A stretch of DNA of 64,000 nt, taken from Mycobacterium simulans (GTDB lineage Bacteria; Actinomycetota; Actinomycetes; Mycobacteriales; Mycobacteriaceae). Position 1 is the first letter of the stretch, and each line of letters begins with the position of its first letter. The DNA is taken from contig NZ_OCVX01000004.1 of the NCBI RefSeq assembly GCF_900232995.1, positions 453,373-517,372 of the forward strand, given 5' to 3'. Below, one piece after another: positions 41,418-50,508 of the stretch. The notes beneath the pieces were generated by a model. It was not told where the DNA came from. It did not search any database and saw only the letters and a list, made by a program, of their open reading frames with translations. Made by a program: the position numbers and the translations under genes.

Positions 41418-41852
41418 CTACCTCTCAAGCGCCTTTGCGCAGGCGGCCAGGACCGCCAGGAAACTCGAGCGCAGCAGCGGACGGCTGACCGCCTCCAACA
41501 GCTTGCCGCCCGCACGCGCCGGATGCGTGTAATTGGTCAGCCAGTCGACGCGGGTGCCGTCACCCGATGCAGTAAACGTCAACGTGCCGCCTTCGTGATT
41601 GAACGGCGGGAATGAATCGACGATGAGGTAGGAGTAACTGTGCGGTCGGTCGTAGGCCGTGATTTCTTCGCGGAACCGCATGCCAACGCCGACCACCTCG
41701 CGCACCGCACCCGCACCCGGCGGCGACGAGTCTTTTGCATAGCCGGCACGGAGAGCCAACGGCGCCGTAGCCAAATTGACCGGATCGGCCAGCCAGTCGA
41801 AGACCTGTTGAACGGGTGCAGCGATGGTCCGCTCCAAGTGAATCTCGACCAT
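41418..41852 (-). CDS. SRPBCC-family protein (polyketide-cyclase/START-like)
   Basis: 144 residues from the ATG at 41852, preceded by AGGAG and 6 nt. Begins VEIHLERTIAAPVQQVFDWLADPVN, the usual opening of the SRPBCC fold, then YDRPHSYSYLIVDSFPPF and GTLTFTASGDGTRVDW. These proteins bind large hydrophobic ligands in a deep pocket; some are cyclases. Member of the seven-gene cluster. Confidence 0.85.
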   Translation of the reverse strand: MVEIHLERTIAAPVQQVFDWLADPVNLATAPLALRAGYAKDSSPPGAGAVREVVGVGMRFREEITAYDRPHSYSYLIVDSFPPFNHEGGTLTFTASGDGTRVDWLTNYTHPARAGGKLLEAVSRPLLRSSFLAVLAACAKALER

Positions 41853-41925
41853 GAGAATCTCCTGCCTGGCGGTTGCGGCGTTCTCCTGGCACATGCTAGA
41901 CGTCGCCGACCCGGACCCCGCCCGG

Positions 41926-42747
41926 CTACGGCCTACGTCCGCGGAAGCTACCGCGTTTCGCGTTGATCGCTTCGATTGCGAAACCGCGAAGGGAGAGGCG
42001 CTGCTGGAAAAACGCTGCGCTCACGTCGCTGCTTAACCGTGCGCCGGTCTCCCGGGAAAACACCCGAGCCTGCGGTAGGACGATCGGCGGCGCTCCGTCG
42101 CCCGCGGCGGTGAATCGGATCGTCGTTCCGTCCCCGATCACTGCCGAGTACTCGTATTCCAGCAACTGAAACCACCCGCGCGGTCCGCGGATCGAAATCG
42201 AGGAATCCGGTTCCACGCGAAACTCGTGTCCTCGCTTGATAAATGGAACGGCATTCCACCCGATGAGCAACAGCCCCGGCAGGACCAGAACGAACAACGC
42301 GTAGGCATGGGTATCTTCCAGATGCGCGTCGTAGGACCAGCCGGTGAGCGCCTCGGCGGTCCAGCCGACGATGAAGGACCCCATGTCGCTAACTACATCG
42401 CGGATGGTGGCGCGATGTGTGGACACGTCGTAGACGATCGCGCCTGTGGCGCCAATTCCTCCGATGGTGAGTGCCACACCGAACAGCAATAGACCCCAAT
42501 TCGTCCGGGACACGAACGCACCGCGCACCTCGGCCGGTTCGTCGATCTCGACCTTCGGCCCGCCAAGTGGCTTGGCCATGCACCAGACGCTGACGCCGAT
42601 CGCCGCCGCGAGCGCCAACAGTTCGACGGGACCGAAGGATTCGCGATCGGAATGCAGGATTGCCAAGCCGAGGAAGGTCAGCCATGCCACCCACCGCAGC
42701 GCCCGCTGCCAACCCGCAGCGCGCCTTTCCGGGGTCGAGCCATCCAT
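41926..42747 (-). CDS. Membrane protein of unknown function
   Basis: 273 residues from the ATG at 42747 (MDGSTPER); the longer open frame upstream runs antisense through nothing conserved and is not used. Four likely helices: WVAWLTFLGLAIL, VELLALAAAIGVSVW, WGLLLFGVALTIGGIGATG and YALFVLVLPGLLLIGW, then a C-terminal soluble part with FRVEPDSSISIRGPRGWF and YSAVIGDGTTIRF that looks like a small PH-like domain. No family recognised. In the cluster. Confidence 0.75.
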   Translation of the reverse strand: MDGSTPERRAAGWQRALRWVAWLTFLGLAILHSDRESFGPVELLALAAAIGVSVWCMAKPLGGPKVEIDEPAEVRGAFVSRTNWGLLLFGVALTIGGIGATGAIVYDVSTHRATIRDVVSDMGSFIVGWTAEALTGWSYDAHLEDTHAYALFVLVLPGLLLIGWNAVPFIKRGHEFRVEPDSSISIRGPRGWFQLLEYEYSAVIGDGTTIRFTAAGDGAPPIVLPQARVFSRETGARLSSDVSAAFFQQRLSLRGFAIEAINAKRGSFRGRRP

Positions 42748-42811
42748 CCGGGGATCGTAGCGCGGGCTTTTCGGCCGATTGTTGGCGAAACCGGCAGTGA
42801 CCCCTCGTTGG

Positions 42812-43900
42812 CTACTTCGCGATCTTGTCCAGCGGATTGGAGCGCTCGAGCATGCCATACGATCGCTCGCCATCCCAGTTGTAGCGCACCCCTGCCTGTT
42901 GGAGTGCCGGGAAACTCGACATCTCCTGCTTGAGAACTCGCATGGAATACATGTCGTCGTGGTGGTGGACGTCGTGGGTGCCGAAAACGGTTTCGCCGTC
43001 GATCGTGAGCCTTCCCTCGGCCGTTTCCAATACCAGCGACACATCCTCGCCCACCGTCTGAAGGCGGGTGAGCCACGGTGCTCGCACGACGCGGGCGGGC
43101 ATCAACCCGCCGGAGTCAACGGCGTCGCCGGAAAAGTCGCCGGAAAATATGTATCCCTCGTTGAACGTGGGCCGGCCGTCCGGTCGCGGCGGGTAAGCGG
43201 TGTAGCCGAACGCGCGGCCGCTGGGGAATAGCGCCGACTGCCAGCAGTGGCCCCAGAAACCAGCGAGCTTGCGCACACCCTGCCGGCGGATTCGCAAACC
43301 GCTTCCGGTGAAACGATGCTCGTGGGCGCCTGCGACCGTTACCGCACCGATGGCGGTGAAGAGTTGCTCGTAGCGTGGGCCGCCCATCAGGTTGCCTTCG
43401 ATCGAGGTCGTCAGTTGCTGGGCGGCGTCGCTCTGTAGCGTGCCCTGCACCCACGGTGGCACCGCCATCGTCGCCTCGACGCGAAAACTGATGTCAACCA
43501 ACGGGCCGTCGGTGCGGCCTTGCACAAGATCAGCCGACGAAGTCTGGACCGCCGGGCCGTCGTAGGCCACCGTCCAGGTCCGGAAGGGTTCGACGCAGCG
43601 GAATACAAGACCGCCGGCGCCCAGCACGGTCGGTTCGCCTTTACCGTCTTGGGCCGGCACCGACGGACCGTTGGTCCGCAGCCGGTACACCGTTCCGTCC
43701 GGAAAGGCGACGTTGACCTGCATGTCGTGGGCATCCCAGTTGGCGGCGACGGCCTCAATTCCGATGCGTGGCAGGCCGACCTCGCCGTGGTCGTCGACGA
43801 CCCAGAAGCTGACCGAGTCGCGCATTTCGGGGTTGTCGGGACGTTCGGCGAACACGAACTCGCGGGAGCGGTCGATACCGCCCGTCAGGTCAACGGCCAT
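42812..43900 (-). CDS. CrtC/AttH-like beta-sandwich protein (DUF7064-like)
   Basis: 362 residues from the ATG at 43900, overlapping the sulfotransferase stop by 11 nt. MAVDLTGG opens the protein, with SVSFWVVDDHGEVGLPRIGIEAVAANWD, VAYDGPA, and HEHRFTGSGLRIRRQGVRKLAGFWGHCWQS in the second half. The pattern of paired lipocalin-like beta domains recalls hydroxyneurosporene synthase CrtC and AttH, which act on carotenoids or lipids. Mycobacterial members are uncharacterised. Cluster context suggests action on a hydrophobic substrate. Confidence 0.65.
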   Translation of the reverse strand: MAVDLTGGIDRSREFVFAERPDNPEMRDSVSFWVVDDHGEVGLPRIGIEAVAANWDAHDMQVNVAFPDGTVYRLRTNGPSVPAQDGKGEPTVLGAGGLVFRCVEPFRTWTVAYDGPAVQTSSADLVQGRTDGPLVDISFRVEATMAVPPWVQGTLQSDAAQQLTTSIEGNLMGGPRYEQLFTAIGAVTVAGAHEHRFTGSGLRIRRQGVRKLAGFWGHCWQSALFPSGRAFGYTAYPPRPDGRPTFNEGYIFSGDFSGDAVDSGGLMPARVVRAPWLTRLQTVGEDVSLVLETAEGRLTIDGETVFGTHDVHHHDDMYSMRVLKQEMSSFPALQQAGVRYNWDGERSYGMLERSNPLDKIAK

Positions 43901-45059
43901 GTGGCTCCTCGGATTTCGGCCTATGGTGAGAGGTCCAGTTGCGGGCGGCCGCAACATATTCGGCGAACCGGGGTCGTATATCGTCGAGGTCGATGCCGAA
44001 CGCATCCGGGTCTGCGTGTGAGCTGGGTTCCCGCTCGGCGGCGGCCTCGGTCCACCAGCTGTGCATCCGGGCTTCGAACACCTCCCCCACCGGCAACCCG
44101 AGCCACGCGTACAAACCGGTGACCTCGCCAATCGGATCATCTTGCATCGCAAGGAAATCGATGTCGTAGAAGCGGGCGTTGACGTTTCGGGCACCGTCTC
44201 CGCGGAACCTCACCGTGCGCCGCATCCCCTGGGACCAGTGTTCGACATTGAGCCGGCCTATATATGCGCGGTCCATGTCATCGGTGAACGACCCGATGAT
44301 GTCGGCGTAGAGGTCGGCCACCGACAGGATCACCTCGGTCGGATCGCGATGCGTCATGACAAACCGCGCATCGGGAAACACGGCGTCCAGCGCATCGAGC
44401 CACAACACATGCGACGGGCACTTCAACCGCCACGGGCGCGGAGGTTCACCCCACTGCAACAGCTTCATCACCCGACGCTGATACCGATAGGTCGACGTCA
44501 GATCGGCCGATTCCACCAACCACCTTGAATAGGAAGGGATTTGCGCGAATGACTGGAATAGGTGGGACTTGAAGTCCAGTGCCATCAACTCATGGCACTC
44601 CATCGGTCCATGCGTGGCCGCCGGGACGTGGTAACGGGTGCCGACCATCTCACCCTTATCGCTCGGAATGCGGGGATCGACACCCCGCACCGTCGAAGGC
44701 GGCGGACACGGCTGCGAAGACTCCCATCGGCGTAGGTATCGCACTTCGGGATCTTGCGCCAGCAGCATCGACAATGCGGTGGACCCCGTCCGAGGTAGAC
44801 CCACTCCGATTAACGGCGTCGTGATGGGCACATCGTCGATCTCCGGGTGCCGGCTATACCAGTCCTCCACCTGAAGACGCTGCGAAAGGTAGCCGACGAC
44901 ACGTTGGTTCATGAACGCCTGTCCGCGGTCGTTTAGCCGGGCCTCGTTCTGCAGTGCCGTCAGCAGGATCTGCAAACCGTCGTGGAAGGATGGCTCGCCG
45001 AAATCCGTGAGGCCGGTTTGTGTCCTCGCTTCATCCATCACCTGGTTGATGCTTAGCAT
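43890..45059 (-). CDS. PAPS-dependent sulfotransferase
   Basis: 389 residues. The 5'-phosphosulfate loop is GVGLPRTGSTALSMLLAQD, and FVMTHRDPTEVILSVADL is the 3'-phosphate motif; WRLKCPSHVLWLDAL precedes it. The same family as the large actinobacterial Stf proteins (Rv1373, Rv3529c type), not a close relative of the Stf3-like gene at 9745. It would sulfate an alcohol on a lipid or sterol. It follows the VOC gene by 6 nt and overlaps the CrtC-like gene, so it is firmly inside the operon. Confidence 0.88.
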   Translation of the reverse strand: MLSINQVMDEARTQTGLTDFGEPSFHDGLQILLTALQNEARLNDRGQAFMNQRVVGYLSQRLQVEDWYSRHPEIDDVPITTPLIGVGLPRTGSTALSMLLAQDPEVRYLRRWESSQPCPPPSTVRGVDPRIPSDKGEMVGTRYHVPAATHGPMECHELMALDFKSHLFQSFAQIPSYSRWLVESADLTSTYRYQRRVMKLLQWGEPPRPWRLKCPSHVLWLDALDAVFPDARFVMTHRDPTEVILSVADLYADIIGSFTDDMDRAYIGRLNVEHWSQGMRRTVRFRGDGARNVNARFYDIDFLAMQDDPIGEVTGLYAWLGLPVGEVFEARMHSWWTEAAAEREPSSHADPDAFGIDLDDIRPRFAEYVAAARNWTSHHRPKSEEPHGR

Positions 45060-45065
45060 TTCGCC

Positions 45066-45434
45066 TCACTCGAGCGGTGACCCGATGCGGTGCAGGGTGC
45101 CGTCCGGATCGACGTAGGCGAACTCGCGCAAGCCGTATGGGGTGTCGTGCGGTGGGTGTAATTGTCCGCCGAGGTTTTCCAACGACCTCCACTCCGCGTA
45201 GAGGCCGTCGGCGTCGCTGACGTAGAGGTACATGCTGGAGGCGGTGCTAAGGGGATCGTGCTCAGCCCACTCCGTGAGATGGATCTGGACGGACCCACGC
45301 TCCACAAACCCGTAGCGCTGTGGGCCCTGGTAGCAGCGGGCGTCGAATCCGAGCCGGCGGTAGCGAGCTAGCGCCAGGTCGAGGTTTCGGACGGGAACAA
45401 TCGGTGATATCGAGGTGAAATCGATTCCGGCCAC
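45066..45434 (-). CDS. VOC-superfamily (glyoxalase/bleomycin-resistance) protein
   Basis: 122 residues with the beta-alpha-beta-beta-beta repeats: SISPIVPVRNLDLALARYRRLGFDA, GSVQIHLTEWA, MYLYVSDADGLYAEW and LREFAYVDPDGTLHRIG. The metal ligands of glyoxalases (His/Glu) are partly present (IHLTE, the Glu of REFAYVDPDG), so a bleomycin-binding or antibiotic-sequestering role is as likely as catalysis. First gene of the seven-gene cluster. Its start region overlaps nothing coding. Confidence 0.85.
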   Translation of the reverse strand: MAGIDFTSISPIVPVRNLDLALARYRRLGFDARCYQGPQRYGFVERGSVQIHLTEWAEHDPLSTASSMYLYVSDADGLYAEWRSLENLGGQLHPPHDTPYGLREFAYVDPDGTLHRIGSPLE

Positions 45435-45621
45435 ATCAGTAGTCTGTCAGCATTCGCTGTCCGCGCGACAACTGAAACGGACACCCCGCAAAACCACGTG
45501 CGTCACAAGAAGTTTGGTATGCGCAAACGTGCCCACCTCAGAGCGTCACAAGTGGCAGACGGGACGTGAGCGCCGCAATAGGATTTCCGGGGAATACCGG
45601 CGTCGGGCGAAAGGGCAAGCC

Positions 45622-46074
45622 ATGTTAAAGGCGATCGGGTTGGCGTCCAGCATCGCGATGGGCTGGCTGGGTATTGCAGCGCCGCCACAGCAGCCGCCCC
45701 CGAGCACGACCGTTTCGCCATCGACCACGCCTACCACCGCGCCACCGTGCGTCGGATTGTCGATCTGTCCACCACCGCCCCCGGACGCCGAGGGCAATCC
45801 GCCGTGCTTCTACTCCGACGGCTGGCAGGCTACGACATCGGGCGCCGGGATCGAGGTGTGGTATTTCCATGAGCCACAAAACATGTCGAAGGCCGAAAAG
45901 GTTACCGCCGTGGTCCGCAAGAAGGACGGCACCACCGAGTCTCAGGACGCCAGCATCGAAGCCGGCCAGCAAGTGCACCGCTTCGAGTTTCCGGCCATCG
46001 ACAAGTCCGCTGTGTCAGAGGTGTTTTTCGACACGAGCAGCGGCCGCTGCTTCGTGATCGGACCGGGCAGCTAA
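45622..46074 (+). CDS. Small secreted protein with Pro/Thr-rich linker
   Basis: 150 residues from the ATG at 45622 (AAAGGG 9 nt upstream). Short signal-like N-terminus (MLKAIGLASSIAMGWLGIAA), a PPQQPPPSTTVSPSTTPTT linker, then a Cys-containing beta domain: CVGLSICPPPPPDAEG, CFYSDGWQATTSGAGIEVWYF and a final CFVIGPGS. Four Cys could make two disulfides. No family recognised. Convergent with the SDR at 46126. Confidence 0.72.
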   Translation: MLKAIGLASSIAMGWLGIAAPPQQPPPSTTVSPSTTPTTAPPCVGLSICPPPPPDAEGNPPCFYSDGWQATTSGAGIEVWYFHEPQNMSKAEKVTAVVRKKDGTTESQDASIEAGQQVHRFEFPAIDKSAVSEVFFDTSSGRCFVIGPGS

Positions 46075-46125
46075 CCTAGTCGAAAGTGCACTCAGCGCGA
46101 AAATCCGGCGAGTTTTTGACTCTGG

Positions 46126-46914
46126 TTACACGCTCGGCGAAGTGCTGGCAGCGTCGAAGACTCCCGAGCTCGCGGGCGCACCTCTGGCAATCACGACCGG
46201 CATCGACGTCGCCGCATCGGTGCGAAGGATGGTGTGCACCACTTCGACCAGGTCCTCAACGGGCATCAGCTTGCCCGGCATGCAGCCACGCGACACCCAA
46301 AGCGGGTAGGCCTTCATAGCCAGCTCGCGATCCCAACCGATGTTCATTCCCGTTCGCGCGTCCCCTTCGCCGCCCGCGCACTCCCCGACGATGAGGCAGG
46401 TAAAGCCAATGTCGGGGTGTTCGGCGCGCCAGGCTTCCACGAGCCTCTCCAACGCTGCTTTGCTGACGCCATAGGCGCCGAGGCCCGGCCATGGCGGCCC
46501 GAAGGTGCCGGCGTCGGACGAAAGGTAAACGACCTTTCCCCCCGAAGCTGTCAGGTGAGGGACTGACGCCGCCGTCACCAGCGCTGCGCCGATGACGTTG
46601 GTATCGAAGATGCGCCGCCAGGTTTGCGCATCGGTGTCGACGATGGGGATAAGTGGACTTATGGCAGGTGCATATACCACATTGTCGATGCCGTCGAGTG
46701 CGTCGGCGGCGGCATTGATCGCCGATCGGCACGATGCCTCGTCGGTGACATCGCATTCGATGGCGACCGCGCCCGGCCCCGCATCCTTCGCCGCCGTCTC
46801 GATGCGCTCCCGCCGACGCGCCAGGAGCGCGACTTGGGCTCCGCGCTGCGCAAGGCCGACACCAATACAGCGCCCTAGCCCGCTTGATGCGCCAATGACC
46901 ACCGTTCTGGACAT
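46126..46914 (-). CDS. Short-chain dehydrogenase/reductase
   Basis: 262 residues. VVIGASSGLGRCIG at the N-terminus (TGxxxGxG variant with Ile), DVTDEAS, YAPAISPL in place of NNAG, Ser in YLSSDAG and YGVSKAALE (catalytic Tyr/Lys). The region after the active site is unusual (LIVGECAGGEGD in place of PG-motif). The protein ends with an Ala/Ser-rich tail. The substrate is not known. Stands alone between the secreted protein and htpG. Confidence 0.85.
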   Translation of the reverse strand: MSRTVVIGASSGLGRCIGVGLAQRGAQVALLARRRERIETAAKDAGPGAVAIECDVTDEASCRSAINAAADALDGIDNVVYAPAISPLIPIVDTDAQTWRRIFDTNVIGAALVTAASVPHLTASGGKVVYLSSDAGTFGPPWPGLGAYGVSKAALERLVEAWRAEHPDIGFTCLIVGECAGGEGDARTGMNIGWDRELAMKAYPLWVSRGCMPGKLMPVEDLVEVVHTILRTDAATSMPVVIARGAPASSGVFDAASTSPSV

Positions 46915-47058
46915 ATCCGCCCTCCCGCCGAACGCGACACGCCACGCACTTTCAACCAGCCCGGCTTGAGGCTACGCGGTCGCCAAAACCTCCCGATTTC
47001 TTGGGTAACCAAGTCTGCGATGGACGCGTCTATCTGTGACGCCGGAGGCGTCACGGCT

Positions 47059-49002
47059 TTACAAGGTTCGCGCTAGGCGGTCAGCGAGCAGTTCGGCGAA
47101 CCTTGCCGGATCTTCCAGTACGCCGCCTTCAGCCAAAAGTGCTGTACCGTAAAGCAGTTCGGCGGTCTCAGCGAGCCGGGACTTTTCGGCATCGTCGGCG
47201 CTATCCTGGTGCGCTTGGCGCAAGCCGGTAACGAGCCGATGGTTGGGATTGATTTCCAGGATCCGCTTGGCGACGGGGACCTCCTGCCCAGAAGCCCTGT
47301 AAATGCGGGCCAGCGCTGGTGTCATCCCAAAGGCGTCGGTGATCAGACACGCCGGCGACTCGGTCAGTCGAGTGGACAACCGCACTTCCTTGACGTGATC
47401 ACTCAACGTCTCCTGAAGCCAGGTCAACAAGTCGGCGAACTCTTTGTGCTGCTCCTCGCGCTCGGCCTCGGACTGGTCCTCCTCGGAGTCCAGGTCTACC
47501 TCGCCCTTGGCCACCGACTGCAGCGGTTTGCCGTCGAACTCGGTCACCGTTCCCACCCAGATCTCGTCGATTGGGTCGGTGAGCAGCAAGACCTCGTAAC
47601 CCTTGGCTTTGAATGCCTCCAAGTGCGGCGACTTCAAAATCTGCTGGCGCGTCTCGCCGGTGGCGTAGAAAATCTGAGTCTGGCCCTCTTTCATGCGCTC
47701 GACGTACTCGGCCAGCGTGGTGGCCTCCTCCTCGCTGTGGGTGGAGGCGAACGAGGAAATCTGCAGCAGGGTCTCCTGGTTGTCGAAGTCGGACATCAGG
47801 CCCTCTTTGACGACCTTGCCGAACTGCGTCCAGAAGGTGCGGTAGTCCTCGAGCCGTGCAGATTGCAGATCCTTGATCGTGGTCAGGACCTTCTTGGTCA
47901 ACCGCCGACGGATCGCCTTGATCTGACGATCCTGCTGCAGGATTTCGCGAGAAACGTTGAGCGACAGGTCTTGTGCGTCGACGACGCCCTTGACGAAACG
48001 CAGGTACTCCGGCATGAGCTGGTCGCAATCGCCCATGATGAACACTCGCTTGACATACAGCTGCACCCCGATCTTGGCGTCCCGGTTGAAAAGGTCGAAC
48101 GGGGCGTGCGACGGGATGAACAGCAAGGCCTGGTACTCGAAGGTGCCCTCGGCCTTCATCGAGATCACCTCTAGCGGGTCATCCCAGGCATGAGCGATGT
48201 GCTTGTAGAACTCCTTGTACTCCTCCTCGGACACCTCCTCTTTAGGCCGCGCCCATAACGCCTTCATCGAGTTCAGCGTCTCGGTTTCGAGGGTTATGAC
48301 CTCCTCCCCGCCCTCTTCGGCCGGCGGGGTACGCCGCTCCACCTGCATCCGAATCGGGAAGGCAATGAAGTCGGAGTACTGCTTGACCAGGTTTTTGATC
48401 TTCCACTGCGCGGTGTAGTCGTGCAGGTCGTCCTCGGCGTCCTCGGGCTTGAGATGCAAGGTGACCGACGTTCCCTGCGGAGCATCCTCGACCGATTCGA
48501 TCGTGTATGTGCCCTCGCCGCTGGATTCCCACCTTGTGGCTTCGCTCTCGCCGGCCTTGCGGGTCAGTAGCTCGACCTTGTCGGCCACCATGAAGCTCGA
48601 GTAGAAGCCGATACCGAACTGTCCGATCAGCTCCTCGGAGGCGGCTGTACTTTTCAGGTTCTTGGCCTCACGCAACTGCTGGCGCAGCTCAGCCGTACCC
48701 GACTTGGCCAACGTGCCGATCAGATCCACAACCTCGACACGGGTCATACCGATGCCGTTGTCGCGAATGGTCAGCGTGCGGGCGTCTTTGTCCACCCCGA
48801 TCTCGATGTGCAAATCGGAGGTATCGACGTTTAGATCCTTGTTCCGCAGCGCCTCCAGCCTGACCTTGTCCAGGGCATCGGAAGCATTGGAGATCAACTC
48901 CCGCAGGAACGAATCCTTGTTCGAGTAGACCGAGTGAACCATCAGATCCAGCAGTTGACGCGCCTCTGCCTGAAACTCCAACTGCTCCACACCAGCACTC
49001 AT
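47059..49002 (-). CDS. htpG: HSP90-family chaperone HtpG
   Basis: 647 residues, the length of M. tuberculosis HtpG (Rv2299c). GHKL ATPase motifs: ELISNASDALDK, DNGIGMTR, GTLAKSGT and IGQFGIGFYSSFMV (lid); the middle domain has LNVSREILQQDRQIKAI with the catalytic Arg; the C-terminal domain is FGMTPALARIYRAS to the end. A cytoplasmic ATP-driven chaperone dimer. AAGGAATCTC precedes the ATG. Nothing unusual in sequence. Confidence 0.97.
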   Translation of the reverse strand: MSAGVEQLEFQAEARQLLDLMVHSVYSNKDSFLRELISNASDALDKVRLEALRNKDLNVDTSDLHIEIGVDKDARTLTIRDNGIGMTRVEVVDLIGTLAKSGTAELRQQLREAKNLKSTAASEELIGQFGIGFYSSFMVADKVELLTRKAGESEATRWESSGEGTYTIESVEDAPQGTSVTLHLKPEDAEDDLHDYTAQWKIKNLVKQYSDFIAFPIRMQVERRTPPAEEGGEEVITLETETLNSMKALWARPKEEVSEEEYKEFYKHIAHAWDDPLEVISMKAEGTFEYQALLFIPSHAPFDLFNRDAKIGVQLYVKRVFIMGDCDQLMPEYLRFVKGVVDAQDLSLNVSREILQQDRQIKAIRRRLTKKVLTTIKDLQSARLEDYRTFWTQFGKVVKEGLMSDFDNQETLLQISSFASTHSEEEATTLAEYVERMKEGQTQIFYATGETRQQILKSPHLEAFKAKGYEVLLLTDPIDEIWVGTVTEFDGKPLQSVAKGEVDLDSEEDQSEAEREEQHKEFADLLTWLQETLSDHVKEVRLSTRLTESPACLITDAFGMTPALARIYRASGQEVPVAKRILEINPNHRLVTGLRQAHQDSADDAEKSRLAETAELLYGTALLAEGGVLEDPARFAELLADRLARTL

Positions 49003-49153
49003 GAGATTCCTTCCGACGATATAGCGACTCGAATTTAGCGAAATGCAGGTCGTCAGTCAGCTGGGGGGTCATCGGCAGCCGCGTCGAGCCTACGCACAGA
49101 GCGCACTTCGCCCACCAGATCACGCACTGAGCGCAGTTTCGGCAGAGGCTGGG

Positions 49154-50071
49154 TCACCCATCGAGGTGCAGTACCCGGCTCGCGTTGCGCCACATCCAGT
49201 CCTCCAGGACTTCCCGCCGCACCGGCAGGGCGCGCATTTCGTCGCACAGTTGTACGTAGGGACGGTTGATGAGAAATCCGCCGGTGCCGTACATGATCTT
49301 GTGGCGGATTGTCGTCTGCCCGAAACGCATCAGTGGTTCCCACCCGGCGCCCGGGGACGCGAAGTACTTGGGACGGTGTGCGGCCAATTCAAGGTAGACG
49401 TTGGGGTGTTTCCACGCGATCAGGCACGCCTCGAGCACCCACGGGTAGCCGCCGTGGCTCATCAGGATCGTCAGCTCAGGGAACCGGCAGGCGACATCGT
49501 CGATGTGTCGGGGGTGGCCGAGATCGCTGGGTCGTGTCCGAGTCCAGTTGGCAGAGGTGTGGATGGAGAGGGGTACACCGAGTTCGACGCATTTGGCGTA
49601 GAACGGGTCGTACGCGGGGTCGGTTGCGGGCCGTCCAATCATGAACGGTCGCAGGCTGAGCCCCCGGAAACCGTGGTCAACAACCCAATGCTCGAACTCG
49701 TCGAGCGCTGAGCGTCCGGCTACGACGTCTGCACCGGCGAAGGGTAGGAACCGGTCGGGATGGCGGGCCGCGAGGGCGGCCACCGGGGCGTTATTCACGA
49801 AAGTGACACCGCACGTGGACTTTTCATCAAATCCAGTGATCAGGCTGCGGGTGATGCCGGCAGCGTCGAGGGAGTCCAGAATTTGGTCGTCGGTGCAGCG
49901 CCGTGAGGCGACATATGCGCTGAGCTGCTCGGCGGTGAGCGTCGTCTTGGTAAAGACCTCGAAGTACGACAGCAGCTCGGCGGGAAAGCCGGCCTGCAGG
50001 TCGTCGACGATTTCGGTGGACGGTACGAACGGTGCCCACATGTCGATGACGGGCACCCGGGGTTCGCTCAT
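49154..50071 (-). CDS. Amidohydrolase-2-fold protein without the HxH motif
   Basis: 305 residues of the metal-dependent TIM-barrel family: late motifs are retained (LSIHTSANW, ELTILMSHGGYPW, NVYLELAAH, IMYGTGGFL). The N-terminal metal motif, normally D-x-H-x-H, is VIDMWAPF here, so both His are lost. Many family members are decarboxylases (ACMSD type) or hydrolases needing Zn; this one may bind no metal, or be a lactonase-like non-catalytic version. ATG at 50071. Just right of htpG on the same strand, 151 nt apart. Confidence 0.8.
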   Translation of the reverse strand: MSEPRVPVIDMWAPFVPSTEIVDDLQAGFPAELLSYFEVFTKTTLTAEQLSAYVASRRCTDDQILDSLDAAGITRSLITGFDEKSTCGVTFVNNAPVAALAARHPDRFLPFAGADVVAGRSALDEFEHWVVDHGFRGLSLRPFMIGRPATDPAYDPFYAKCVELGVPLSIHTSANWTRTRPSDLGHPRHIDDVACRFPELTILMSHGGYPWVLEACLIAWKHPNVYLELAAHRPKYFASPGAGWEPLMRFGQTTIRHKIMYGTGGFLINRPYVQLCDEMRALPVRREVLEDWMWRNASRVLHLDG

Positions 50072-50183
50072 CGCTTCTCCAAAGGCGCGCTGTGCCGATG
50101 CATTGATCCTTCACCGAACGTGCTGAAAAGCATAAGCCGGATCGCAGCCAAGGTCGGGGATCGTCCCGCCGGGGAGGCCTGCG

Positions 50184-50418
50184 ATGAGGTCTGTTCGTCG
50201 TCTGGCCGCCGTCGTCGCGGTCATGTTCGCGTCGATTGACCAACGAGTGCAAACTGCCGCCGCCACCGCCAGCGTGGTACACACCTCGGCCGGTATATGC
50301 GCCGCAATACGCGCCGCAGGATGTGCCGCCGCCACCGCCACAGCCGACGTGGGCACCCCAGCCCCCGATGTGGGACAACGGCTTTCAGCACTGGGGCGTG
50401 TGGATAGGCGGAATCTAG
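50184..50418 (+). pseudogene. Frameshifted small secreted Pro-rich protein
   Basis: GGGGAGG lies 6 nt before an ATG at 50184 that starts a signal-like MRSVRRLAAVVAVMFAS. The rest of that frame looks non-natural. In another frame, from about 50236, the DNA reads KLPPPPPAWYTPRPVYAPQY then PPPPPQPTWAPQPPMWDNGF and ends WGVWIGGI-stop, which has the Pro/Trp/Tyr wording of small secreted mycobacterial proteins. A one-base slip near 50225-50240 would join them. Either a pseudogene or a sequencing slip. Confidence 0.55.
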
Positions 50419-50508
50419 GTGCCGGTCTAACCGGGCACGTTCGGGCGGGCACCAACTCGAAGACGGGGATGAGCCGGTCGGTGCGGCCAACACCCAGGGC
50501 CGGAGCAA

